Below are positions 1-6,375 of a stretch of 27,198 bases of DNA, in pieces (within the stretch, counting starts at the first letter, position 1; each line of letters begins with the position of its first letter). Made by a program: the position numbers and the translations under genes. The notes under the pieces were generated by a model. The model ran no database searches and was not told where the DNA came from. It worked only from the letters and a program-made list of their open reading frames with translations. The stretch is from IMG/VR virus record IMGVR_UViG_3300028025_005271, positions 1-27,198 of that record; one strand, 5' to 3'. The stretch is from a virus.

Positions 1-17
1 TGCTTTAATTTAGCGTT

Positions 18-1040
18 TTACAACGCCCAAAACGCCTTAGCCTCATTTTGCCTCACTCCCCTGGCGTAGCGATCCTCCACCATGCGGGGGGATGAGTGAC
101 CAAGGAAATAAGCCGTTTTCGCGCTGTCTTGCCACATGGCGCGGTGCATCGAGGCCGCTGTGTGTCTAAGGCAATTCTGCGGCCATTCCTGCCAGCCCAT
201 GGCGTGCGCCAGCTCCGTGCGCTCGCGTTTGATGATGTCCTCCCCTAACTCATCCCACTTTTTTGGCAGGTTCCTTGTTAGCGCCGGGAGAATCGGCACA
301 AAGCGAGGGCGCGGTTTTGGGTCGGTGGACTTTCGGAATGGCACGAAAATCTCTGTCTGCTCGATATGCTCCGGGCGGCAGCGCCACACCTCCGAGATGC
401 GCATTCCGCCGAAAAGACCCAGCACGATCCATGCGCGGAGCCGAGTCTTTTTTTTCGTAAGGCTCAAAAGCTTCTTCACCTCCGGCACGGTCAGCAAATG
501 ATGCTCTGGTGCAGCCTTCGGCGTGTCGATCTTGAGCGCCGGATTTGCTGCTGCGAGTTCGTAGCGGACCAGCCAGTTAAATACGAGACGCAGGTAAACA
601 AAGCCCTGATTTGCCGTAGTCCCGCTCCACTCCGGGCGAGTTAGGAAAGCCTCGATGTGGACGGGCTTGATGTCATTCAAATCGAGAGCGCCGTATTTCT
701 GCACGAAATGCCCCCACCACCATTTGAGGAGGCGAGTGTGGTTTCCTTCTTTCAGCTTCGGCATCCGCACCAGTTGAAATTCCTGCCAGCCCTTTTCCAC
801 GGTCATGCCAGCGGACTTCTTGAAAGCATCTGTTCCTCCGGTCTCCAGCTTTTCAACAAGCGCATCATGAGCCATGCGAGCCTCCAACCGGGTCTTAAAA
901 AAAGTGCGATTCTCCACCCCGGCAATCCGTGAAAAAACCACATGCCTTTGTTCTCCCCGCACCGTAGCCGTGCGAAGTGTGATGACCGGCTTACTCCTGC
1001 CTGTTGCGTCCGTTGCGTCCATAATGGCATTTTCACCCAT
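18..1040 (-). CDS. int: Tyrosine recombinase (phage integrase)
   Basis: Site-specific recombinase expected to integrate and excise the phage at the adjacent tRNA-type att site. Numbered from a TTG at 1049, the C-terminal catalytic domain shows Arg217 in GGMRISEV, Lys240 in the beta-hairpin (FRKSTD), the box II segment NCLRHTAAS with Arg295 and His296, GHSS with His318, and the nucleophile Tyr328 in EDRYAR. The first His of the usual HxxRH box is Asn292, a tolerated variant. An N-terminal SAM-like core-binding domain spans about residues 80-175. Length is normal for the family. ATG at 1040 is preferred; TTG 1049 and ATG 1022 are alternatives, and none has a clear ribosome site. A terminator lies only about 30 bases upstream, so the promoter must be very close or lie within the att region. 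Confidence 0.95.
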   Translation of the reverse strand: MGENAIMDATDATGRSKPVITLRTATVRGEQRHVVFSRIAGVENRTFFKTRLEARMAHDALVEKLETGGTDAFKKSAGMTVEKGWQEFQLVRMPKLKEGNHTRLLKWWWGHFVQKYGALDLNDIKPVHIEAFLTRPEWSGTTANQGFVYLRLVFNWLVRYELAAANPALKIDTPKAAPEHHLLTVPEVKKLLSLTKKKTRLRAWIVLGLFGGMRISEVWRCRPEHIEQTEIFVPFRKSTDPKPRPRFVPILPALTRNLPKKWDELGEDIIKRERTELAHAMGWQEWPQNCLRHTAASMHRAMWQDSAKTAYFLGHSSPRMVEDRYARGVRQNEAKAFWAL

Positions 1041-1070
1041 TTGGAGCAACTTTCAACCAATTTTGCCCAG

Positions 1071-1120
1071 CCAAAGAAAAAGCCCGCAGAGCCAATCCAT
1101 ATGGGCATCTGCGGGCTTTT
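1071..1120. terminator. Bidirectional intrinsic terminator
   Basis: A perfect 10-bp stem (1081-1090 with 1108-1117) encloses a 17-base loop. The plus strand continues with TTT. On the minus strand the stem is followed by TTTTTCTTT (1080-1072). It would stop minus-strand transcripts before int. After integration it would sit directly behind the rebuilt tRNA-Thr as its terminator. Confidence 0.85.
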
Positions 1121-1128
1121 AGAAGGAG

Positions 1129-1173
1129 AGCCGACGACGAGACTCGAACTCGTGACCTATCGATTACGAATCA
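1129..1173 (-). other. attP: attP core: 3' half of tRNA-Thr(CGT)
   Basis: On the minus strand this reads as the 3' half of a tRNA: anticodon loop TTCGTAA (1170-1164, anticodon CGT), 3' anticodon stem, variable loop, a perfect 5-bp T stem ACGAG/CTCGT around loop TTCGAGT (1153-1137), the acceptor strand CGTCGGC (1136-1130) and discriminator T. No matching 5' half (a GCCGACG acceptor strand plus D arm) exists upstream. Only part of the 5' anticodon stem can pair. This is the usual form of an attP core for phages that enter the 3' end of a tRNA gene. P22 uses tRNA-Thr(CGU), thrW, in the same way. Confidence 0.85.
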
Positions 1174-1235
1174 AAGAATGGTATCTAATAATCAACAACT
1201 TACAAAAGCGTTGCGCCGTTGTTGCGTTGCAAGTC
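1174..1235. other. att-flanking region with possible integrase arm sites
   Basis: This non-coding stretch between the attP core and the next gene holds the CAACAACT word at 1193-1200. The same word recurs at 1254-1261 inside the end of the neighbouring gene, and both copies are followed closely by TTAC. GTTGCG repeats also occur at about 1209-1227. Direct repeats flanking an attP core are typical of integrase arm-binding sites, but none can be confirmed from sequence alone. Confidence 0.3.
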
Positions 1236-1508
1236 TCACACGGGCCGAAAAAACAACAACTGTCTTACCTGAGTTTTGCGGACAACCCTGGCGCTTTTGC
1301 GCTCAAATCTTCCGGCTTGAACTTCAGATTCGAGCTTCCGTTGCATATACTGGCGGTCGCGTCCGCAGGACTCGGCAAGTTCGTAGACATGCCGCCAGCC
1401 TTGGCGCTTCAGGTCTTCGATGTTTTCGACTTTTGAGTCTTCAAAAACCTTCGCCCAGGCGTCGGTTATATTGGCAGAAGCCACGGTTGTCCGGATTTTC
1501 TTTCGCAT
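1236..1508 (-). CDS. Small basic protein, possible helix-turn-helix
   Basis: A 90-residue basic protein. The segment VYELAESCGRDRQYMQRKL (about 41-59) resembles a helix-turn-helix in a winged-helix setting: a helix, a short turn at SCGRD, then a second helix, followed by a basic strand-like tail (KSARVVRKTQVRQLLFF). It is the last phage gene before attP. The position would suit an excisionase or small regulator, but that is inference from place and size. Its start overlaps the end of the upstream gene by 43 bases; no later ATG leaves a plausible protein, and the ribosome site is weak. Confidence 0.6.
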   Translation of the reverse strand: MRKKIRTTVASANITDAWAKVFEDSKVENIEDLKRQGWRHVYELAESCGRDRQYMQRKLESEVQAGRFERKSARVVRKTQVRQLLFFRPV

Positions 1509-2203
1509 AAATTAACGGTGAGGGAGGTGTCGCAGTAGTGCCCGTAGGCGAATCCTTGGGACCATGCGAGCGTCGCGCGGCGGGCGGACGCATACTCCAT
1601 ATCAAATCGGGCGAGCATGCCGGTGCAGTGGCCGGTGGCTCCGTCGAGCGTGCGGGCGCGTTCGCTGCCGACTCGGTGCAGATGGGCTAGGATACAGTTG
1701 CCGTAGGTCTCGGCGTGGTCCCTGATCGCTTGGACGTTGAACATGTAGCCATGCAGGAATTTCGTTCCTCCGAGTTGGGCATAGCTTCGGATGTGATAAG
1801 GATAAACTTTCGCCTTGAGCTTTTTTGCGGCGTCTTCGATGGCTTGGATGGTGAGCGTGCTGGCGTGCGCTGCAAGCGCGTTTGGCGAGGCGGCGAGCTT
1901 GTAGAGGCGGGCTTCGTGGTTGCCAAATAGGATGTGCTGCGGTCGGAGTTCGTGGAGGAAGTCAATTCCCGCGCTGAGATCGTCACTCACGCTGGCGGCT
2001 CGGTCGGAAGAGTTGGGGTCGTTGACGGCTCCGGTGCGGAACGCTGCTAAGTCCAAAAAATCACCCAAGTGAAATGTGGCAGAGGGGTCAGGCTTCCAGC
2101 GTTCCTTAAATGTTAGAACGGCCTTGCGGGCTTCTTCGTCGATCTGATCGCCGTGCGAGCATCCGACGGCCATCCATCGCTTCCATTTTTTAATCGGTGT
2201 CAT
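1466..2203 (-). CDS. Calcineurin-like metallophosphoesterase
   Basis: Predicted metal-dependent phosphoesterase of 245 residues. Motifs in order: CSHGD (15-19) where the family normally has DxH, HLGDFLD (45-51; GDxxD), FGNHEARL (93-100; GNHE), LHGY with His151, and AHLH (173-176, the GHxH position). The first metal-ligand Asp is replaced by Cys15, while the other ligands remain. It may still bind metals, with Asp19 or Cys15 compensating, or have altered activity. The substrate is unknown; phage members of the fold include nucleic-acid and nucleotide phosphatases. The gene overlaps its upstream neighbour by ATGA, which implies coupled translation. Confidence 0.85.
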   Translation of the reverse strand: MTPIKKWKRWMAVGCSHGDQIDEEARKAVLTFKERWKPDPSATFHLGDFLDLAAFRTGAVNDPNSSDRAASVSDDLSAGIDFLHELRPQHILFGNHEARLYKLAASPNALAAHASTLTIQAIEDAAKKLKAKVYPYHIRSYAQLGGTKFLHGYMFNVQAIRDHAETYGNCILAHLHRVGSERARTLDGATGHCTGMLARFDMEYASARRATLAWSQGFAYGHYCDTSLTVNLCERKSGQPWLLPI

Positions 2204-2457
2204 GGTAGGTCAGGGATTTCGCGGGCTTGGCGCATTTCCCAAATGAGGCTTCGGACTTTTTCGAGGGTCTCCGGGCATGCGGTGCATTCGACGCCTTCTT
2301 CGTTGCGCCAAGATTTAAATTGGCCGCATTCGTGTTTGAGGAATGAGCGGATTTCGTTAATGAGATCGTCCAGCAGCAGGATGGTATCGAGTCCTTTCAC
2401 AGCGGCCATGTGCTCGGGCGCTTCTTGAGGGAGGTTGAATGTGATGCTTGCTGTCAT
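2200..2457 (-). CDS. Small phage protein of unknown function
   Basis: An 85-residue protein beginning MTASITFNLPQEAPEH. The start at 2457 is chosen because it gives an ATGA overlap with the gene upstream; longer in-frame extensions would run through that gene. It has a helical middle (DTILLLDDLINEIRSFLKH) and three cysteines in the second half (CGQFKSW, VECTAC). Short proteins with an IRSFLKHE-like helix are common in phage accessory blocks, but I do not recognise a named family. It is coupled by ATGA to the metallophosphoesterase. Confidence 0.75.
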   Translation of the reverse strand: MTASITFNLPQEAPEHMAAVKGLDTILLLDDLINEIRSFLKHECGQFKSWRNEEGVECTACPETLEKVRSLIWEMRQAREIPDLP

Positions 2458-2696
2458 GCTTCGGCTTCTTCGTCCTCTTCGTCCTCGAATGGGAAGAGGA
2501 GTTCCGTGGTTTTTTCGGAGAGGGATTCGACGGCGTAGCGGTTGCCGAAGTGGGTTTCCATGTGGAAGGTCTCGCCGCCTTCCTCCCATGAAAAAACGAC
2601 AAGCCCGCAATCGAAATGGTCGGCGGCGAGTTGTCGGATTTTGTCGACGATTGCAGCGCGGTCTGCCGGTGCGGTGGCTTTGGGCTTGCGGCTCAC
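2454..2696 (-). CDS. Small acidic hypothetical protein
   Basis: An 80-residue protein starting at GTG (2696) with a basic N-terminus (MSRKPKATAPADR) and a strongly acidic C-terminus (FEDEEDEEAEA). No known domain is recognised. A TTTGACA box lies 14 bases upstream of the start. The stop overlaps the next start by ATGA, so this is the first of three coupled genes after the lysis cassette. Confidence 0.7.
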   Translation of the reverse strand: MSRKPKATAPADRAAIVDKIRQLAADHFDCGLVVFSWEEGGETFHMETHFGNRYAVESLSEKTTELLFPFEDEEDEEAEA

Positions 2697-2710
2697 AGCC
2701 TTGGCTGTTT

Positions 2711-2717
2711 TGTCAAA
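2711..2717 (-). promoter_or_regulatory. TTTGACA box
   Basis: A TTTTGACAA word just after the endolysin stop codon, 14 bases before the GTG start at 2696. One of ten copies on this strand. Confidence 0.4.
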
Positions 2718-2720
2718 AGA

Positions 2721-3200
2721 TTAGGCTAGGATGTCGATGCGGTCGGCCACGCGCTGGCGCAGACTGGCGAGGAGTTCGCGTTCGGTCATGTTGGTGGACC
2801 ATGGCGGCCGGAATTGGTAGTGCGGCTCGTCGTTGAATTTCCAGCGGCCTCCCCACTCGAAGCCGAGGCTTTCGCCGAGGGGGCCGAGTTCGCGGTATAA
2901 AGGATGGTCGCCGTGGTAGGTTTTGCCGTCCTTTGAAAAGACGCCGAGATCGATTGCGAGGCCGAAATTGTGCATGCTGTGGCCTGCTGGAGCCTTGGTG
3001 ACGATCTTGCCGGGAACTGTGCGGCCCTTGGCGTAGAGTGCGGCCTGCTCGTCGAAGGAGCGTAGGCCGCATATGCACTTAACATCGAGGCCGCGCTGGG
3101 CGGCGAGGCTCTTGGCGGCGGCGACGAATGTGACCGCGCGGTGGTGCAGGTCCGGGTGGAGAGTAGCGAGGTTGCGTTCGCTGCGTTCGTCGAGGGTCAT
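2721..3200 (-). CDS. Endolysin: M15 family peptidase (VanY-like)
   Basis: Predicted zinc peptidase of 159 residues that cuts the peptide stems of peptidoglycan to release virions. It shows CGLRSFDEQAALYAKGR (44-60), the zinc motif SMHNFGLAID (75-84; SxHxxGxAxD with His77 and Asp84) and DEPHYQ (124-129; third ligand His127). There is no signal peptide, so it needs the adjacent holin for export. Length and motif order match L-alanyl-D-glutamate / D-Ala-D-Ala peptidase endolysins. The start overlaps the holin stop by ATGA. Confidence 0.93.
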   Translation of the reverse strand: MTLDERSERNLATLHPDLHHRAVTFVAAAKSLAAQRGLDVKCICGLRSFDEQAALYAKGRTVPGKIVTKAPAGHSMHNFGLAIDLGVFSKDGKTYHGDHPLYRELGPLGESLGFEWGGRWKFNDEPHYQFRPPWSTNMTERELLASLRQRVADRIDILA

Positions 3201-3604
3201 TTTGCGTTTACTCCCCTGATTTTTTCAAGGGTTCGGAGAGTGCCGAGTCCGAGCATTCCCAAGAGGGTTGTCATCAACATTTCGGTCGGGAGTTCGACAA
3301 CGGGAGCGGGTTGATTGGTTGTCAGAACATAGACCCACGAGAAGAGCGGCTGGCCGAAACAGATCCACGCAAAGGCGAACCCGCAGGCCCATCCCACGAA
3401 AGGACGCCACCCCGAAACGAAGAGGGAGGGATGGTTGGCTTCGGCTGTATTTGTTGCGGATTGCTGAGTGGCTTCTTGGGCTGCTATTTCCAGCACGCGA
3501 AGCTGCCAGGCTTCTTGTGCCTTTCGCTTGGCTTCGGTGTCCGGCACGACTTTATCGAGTATCTCGAGGCCGGTTTTGACCATGGCTGGAATGTCCCAGG
3601 TCAT
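3197..3604 (-). CDS. Holin, three-TM GTA type
   Basis: A 135-residue membrane protein. An N-terminal helical region (1-58) is followed by the motif SLFVSGWRPFVGWACGFAFAW, a second hydrophobic segment (LFSWVYVLTT) and a C-terminal segment LLGMLGLGTLRTLEKIRG. This layout matches the 3-TM holin family first noted in gene transfer agents (GTA_holin_3TM). It is predicted to form lesions in the inner membrane that let the endolysin out. It is coupled by ATGA to genes on both sides. Confidence 0.88.
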   Translation of the reverse strand: MTWDIPAMVKTGLEILDKVVPDTEAKRKAQEAWQLRVLEIAAQEATQQSATNTAEANHPSLFVSGWRPFVGWACGFAFAWICFGQPLFSWVYVLTTNQPAPVVELPTEMLMTTLLGMLGLGTLRTLEKIRGVNAK

Positions 3605-3858
3605 CGGCGCTCGATGGCTCTCAGCCTGCCTTCGTGGTCTGCGAGGAGAATGTCGTGGCGCTTGTCGGTTTCGGCGTTGGCCTCCATCCGAATCAAGACG
3701 GCCTCAATTTTTTCAACGCGCCCGCTGAGTTTTTCGGAGGCTGCTTCAAACTCACTGCGGGACACGAATTGGCTTTGCAAAATTATGACCACAAGTATCC
3801 CGATGGGAGTGACCCACCGGGATGCCATGTCGAGCACTTTGGTGACGCTCTCGCTCAT
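3601..3858 (-). CDS. Single-TM coiled-coil lysis-associated protein
   Basis: An 85-residue protein with one transmembrane segment (about 16-29, VTPIGILVVIILQS) and a long charged helix after it (SEFEAASEKLSGRVEKIEAV onward) with heptad-like spacing. The N-in/C-out layout plus a coiled coil beside holin and endolysin suggests an inner-membrane spanin-like or XhlA-like helper. The family is not recognised from sequence and no o-spanin lipoprotein is seen next to it. The start shares one base with the preceding stop (TAATG). Confidence 0.75.
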   Translation of the reverse strand: MSESVTKVLDMASRWVTPIGILVVIILQSQFVSRSEFEAASEKLSGRVEKIEAVLIRMEANAETDKRHDILLADHEGRLRAIERR

Positions 3859-5621
3859 TAGCTGTTCGCCTGGGCGATGAGATTACCCACGATCGCGGTC
3901 GTCGCTACATTCGCCAATCTTTCCGGGATCAAGGCGTCTGTCTTAGCCTTCACCGCATCGAGCTTCGATGCTTCGCTTGCGGCCATGCGGCTGCTCACGG
4001 AGGCATCCACGCGAGCCAGTTCTGTTGCCAACTCCGTGCGGACTTGGGTGGCAATAGAGGCGGCTGATGGCACGGTTGGCGCGTTGGTCAATGTCGTGAC
4101 GACTGCCAGCGTGCCGGATGGCGCGAGGCGGCTGCTGACCGTGGCGTCGAGGTTGGCGAGCTTCGTGCTGTTGCTATCCATCTCCTGCCGGATCTCGACT
4201 GCTGTTGGGCCGCTTGATGTCGTGAGCGTGCGAGTCGCATAGTCCCAGACATCCGAGGCGCTGATGCCCCCGCCTGCTGTGAGCGTGCGCGTTGCCGCTC
4301 CCCAGACTGCGGTGGCCACGGCTGCGGGATCGAGGACCGCTGTGCCTGTGGTTTGCATGAGAGCGCCTGTGCCTGCAATGGCGCTGTGCGTGTCAGGGAC
4401 GGTAAATGTGACTGATGTTCCGCTCACAACCGATGCGACCGTGTAGCTGCCGTTCCATTCGGCGTTTGATGCGCCGGTCACGGTAAACTCATCGCCGACG
4501 ACAAGCGGGTAGCTGTAAGCCATCGTTGCCGTAGCGGTAGTGCCGCTGCGGGTTGCCGTGAATGGCATCAAGGGGCCGTAGTTGACGCTCAACGCCACCG
4601 AGCCGCGAGCGGGGACGGTAAGGCGGCCGGTGAGGTTGCCGCTGGCGTAGCTCACGCCAGAGCGGACATCAGTCGGATTGGCTTGGCCGAAGTTGTTGTC
4701 GGCTGTGAACATATCCACATAACTTCCGCTACCGTTTGCGGCATATCGTGTGCGAGCGTTGAGCGGAGTTGGTGATACTCGATATTGAGGGCAATAAATT
4801 GCAGCGGTTCCATTTGCACTTGCAATAAAATTTCCAGAAAAAATCGTATTTGCATTACCAGTTGCTAACACGCCATTTGCTGTATTTGTTGCAGTAATAT
4901 TGCCAACGATGTTTATATTCCCCGATCCTGTCGATATTCCATGAGACCCTAATGTATTCCCTGCCGTAACACTTCCAACCACGGATAAATTTCCGTTGCC
5001 GTGTTGTATACCAATTTGTCCTGTGTTTAAAGTTCCACCAGAAACGCTTCCAGTTACATTTATATACCCTAACCCTGTTGATTGAATTCCTCTGGCCCAT
5101 GCGTTGCTCGAATTACCTCCACTACCAGCAGTGACATTTCCTGTTATGTTAATTGTAGCAAGAGAAGCGGTAAATATTCCGGCTGATTGAGCAATATCAC
5201 CCCCCGTTACATTTCCGGTAATATTGACTGTTCCAGATGTGTTAATTTGAAAGCAGCTTGAATTTCCTCCTCCAGAGATTCCAGATTGCGAAGATATATT
5301 TCCAACTATGTTAGCGGAATTTGATGCGCTAATAAGAAGCGTGAACGCATGGGTTACACTGCTTCCTCGAATAACATTTCCAGTAAGTGTTACGCCATTT
5401 GCAAGCTCAAAATATCCTCCCATTGCTGCTGTGCCACCACCAACAAAAGTGCCAGCGAAGGCTGCATTTGTGATAACCGCGACATCGACATTGGTGTCGA
5501 TGGTGACCGTGAAAGTGTTGGAATAGATATTGTGACCTTGCCCATTTGGAGGCACTGCTCCGCCTGCCCAAGTTGCTCCTGCTGACCAGTTGCCAGATGC
5601 GATCGCGCGATAGTTAGCCAT
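3858..5621 (-). CDS. Tail fibre / receptor-binding protein with AT-rich repeat domain
   Basis: A 587-residue secondary tail protein. The N-terminus (NWSAGATWAGGAVPPNGQGH) is followed by repeats of the form xxNITGNVTxG with GI-rich turns (about residues 70-275), as expected of a parallel beta-helix. A linker (about 290-420) leads to a C-terminal helical region with two TRTLT modules (AVWGAATRTLTAG and DVWDYATRTLTTS) and Ala/Ser-rich helices (VSSRLAPSGT, VSSRMAASEA). The gene's high-coordinate half, about 4780-5560, is clearly more AT-rich than the rest of the window. The likely role is host surface binding, by position and composition. Confidence 0.85.
   Translation of the reverse strand: MANYRAIASGNWSAGATWAGGAVPPNGQGHNIYSNTFTVTIDTNVDVAVITNAAFAGTFVGGGTAAMGGYFELANGVTLTGNVIRGSSVTHAFTLLISASNSANIVGNISSQSGISGGGNSSCFQINTSGTVNITGNVTGGDIAQSAGIFTASLATINITGNVTAGSGGNSSNAWARGIQSTGLGYINVTGSVSGGTLNTGQIGIQHGNGNLSVVGSVTAGNTLGSHGISTGSGNINIVGNITATNTANGVLATGNANTIFSGNFIASANGTAAIYCPQYRVSPTPLNARTRYAANGSGSYVDMFTADNNFGQANPTDVRSGVSYASGNLTGRLTVPARGSVALSVNYGPLMPFTATRSGTTATATMAYSYPLVVGDEFTVTGASNAEWNGSYTVASVVSGTSVTFTVPDTHSAIAGTGALMQTTGTAVLDPAAVATAVWGAATRTLTAGGGISASDVWDYATRTLTTSSGPTAVEIRQEMDSNSTKLANLDATVSSRLAPSGTLAVVTTLTNAPTVPSAASIATQVRTELATELARVDASVSSRMAASEASKLDAVKAKTDALIPERLANVATTAIVGNLIAQANS
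4780..5560. other. AT-rich island inside a tail fibre gene
   Basis: The sequence here is full of AT-rich words (AATATTGCC, TTTATATTCC, ATTTGTTGC) while both flanks are GC-rich. It covers roughly residues 20-280 of the fibre protein, which is the repeat domain, so the compositional edges coincide with domain edges. Confidence 0.7.
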
Positions 5622-5623
5622 GA

Positions 5624-5908
5624 TTAGAGACCTTTCGAGATGATGAATTTTTGCAAGGCCGCCGAGATTTCAGCGACGGCGGTGAGAGTGGGTTCGTCGG
5701 AACCGGAGAGGCTACCGAGGGCGAGGTTCACAGACTGCTCTTGCGCCTGCTCTGGCTCGCCGCCCTCGACCAAGCGAGTCGGGATGAAGCGGGCGGCGAT
5801 GCTGGCGTCTGTGCTGCCGTCTGCGTTGTATTTGCCGTTAATGGCGAGGTTGAGCGAGTATTTCGGGTATTGTTTGCCGTCGATTTGAATTGGGTTGGTA
5901 GCTTGCAT
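5624..5908 (-). CDS. Small tail-region protein, unknown
   Basis: A 94-residue protein starting MQATNPIQIDGKQYPKYSLN. The start at 5908 is chosen because it lies one base after the preceding stop codon; a longer frame to 6025 would run through that gene. It appears beta-rich at first (YPKYSLNLAINGKYNADG), with a C-terminal helix (LTAVAEISAALQKFIISKGL). Place and size suggest a fibre accessory or assembly protein. No family is recognised. Confidence 0.7.
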   Translation of the reverse strand: MQATNPIQIDGKQYPKYSLNLAINGKYNADGSTDASIAARFIPTRLVEGGEPEQAQEQSVNLALGSLSGSDEPTLTAVAEISAALQKFIISKGL

Positions 5909-5909
5909 A

Positions 5910-6290
5910 TTATGAGTAAGTAAGAGTTTCTTTGGAAGACCACGCGCCGGTGGCGCTGGCTTCGGTGGAGGTTGTGCCTGCGGAGTTAAAAGTGGTACGG
6001 ACGATCTCCCATCCTTCGGCGTCATAGACGCTGCCGGTGTTGGGGAATTCCGAGTAAAGGAGAAAGCCGAGGTAGGTAGTGGTGCCGTCGCTTGAGAGGT
6101 CGAAGGCCCAGACGCGATCGGGTGCGTCTTTGGTGCCTGCTAGTTTATAGACTTCGCCGGTGGACGGGTTGCGGCTGTAGATGCGGCGGTCGGCGTGGTT
6201 CACGCAGATTTCGCCGAGGGCGAGCTGCGCGGTGGTCGGTATGGCTGAGGCTTGGACCGACTTTTTCGGGATAATGGTTGGATTTGGCAT
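5910..6290 (-). CDS. Short tail fibre protein with shared C-terminal module
   Basis: A 126-residue protein. The N-terminal part (TTAQLALGEICVNHADRRIY) has the LxxGExxxN pattern common at the start of phage fibre and hyaluronidase-like proteins. The C-terminal half (WAFDLSSDGTTTYLGFLLYS, then GWEIVRTTF and WSSKETLTYS) matches the C-terminus of the large fibre encoded at 7550-9274 position by position: AFD, TTY, LL, W.I.R.T, AG, ASA.G.W and ETL.Y are shared. This marks a duplicated module. The gene begins after a GC-rich hairpin gap rather than by overlap. Confidence 0.8.
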   Translation of the reverse strand: MPNPTIIPKKSVQASAIPTTAQLALGEICVNHADRRIYSRNPSTGEVYKLAGTKDAPDRVWAFDLSSDGTTTYLGFLLYSEFPNTGSVYDAEGWEIVRTTFNSAGTTSTEASATGAWSSKETLTYS

Positions 6291-6319
6291 GGGCCTTTTT
6301 TATTCAGCGGAAATTTTAA

Positions 6320-6364
6320 ACTCCCCCGCTTGGCGAGGCGCTATGGAGCGCCCCGCCGGGGAGT
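6320..6364. repeat. Long GC-rich palindrome (copy A)
   Basis: A hairpin of 17 base pairs: ACTCCCC (6320-6326) with GGGGAGT (6358-6364), GGCG with CGCC, and GGCGCT (6337-6342) with AGCGCC (6347-6352) around loop ATGG. It begins 12 bases after the stop of the coiled-coil fibre gene in the reading direction. There is only a weak T-run beyond it. It is clearly similar to the palindrome at 17536-17565. Confidence 0.75.
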
Positions 6365-6375
6365 GGTTGCGGTGC

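Noticed and set aside
1129-1205. A complete tRNA gene
   Set aside because: The 5' acceptor strand, D arm and full anticodon stem are missing; only the 3' half is present.
2458-2610. An N-terminal extension of the 85-residue gene to 2610
   Set aside because: It would run through the 80-residue gene and is Arg-rich nonsense; ATG 2457 gives an ATGA overlap.
5909-6025. An extension of the 94-residue tail gene to 6025
   Set aside because: Pro-rich shadow of the overlapping fibre gene; ATG 5908 directly follows the previous stop.
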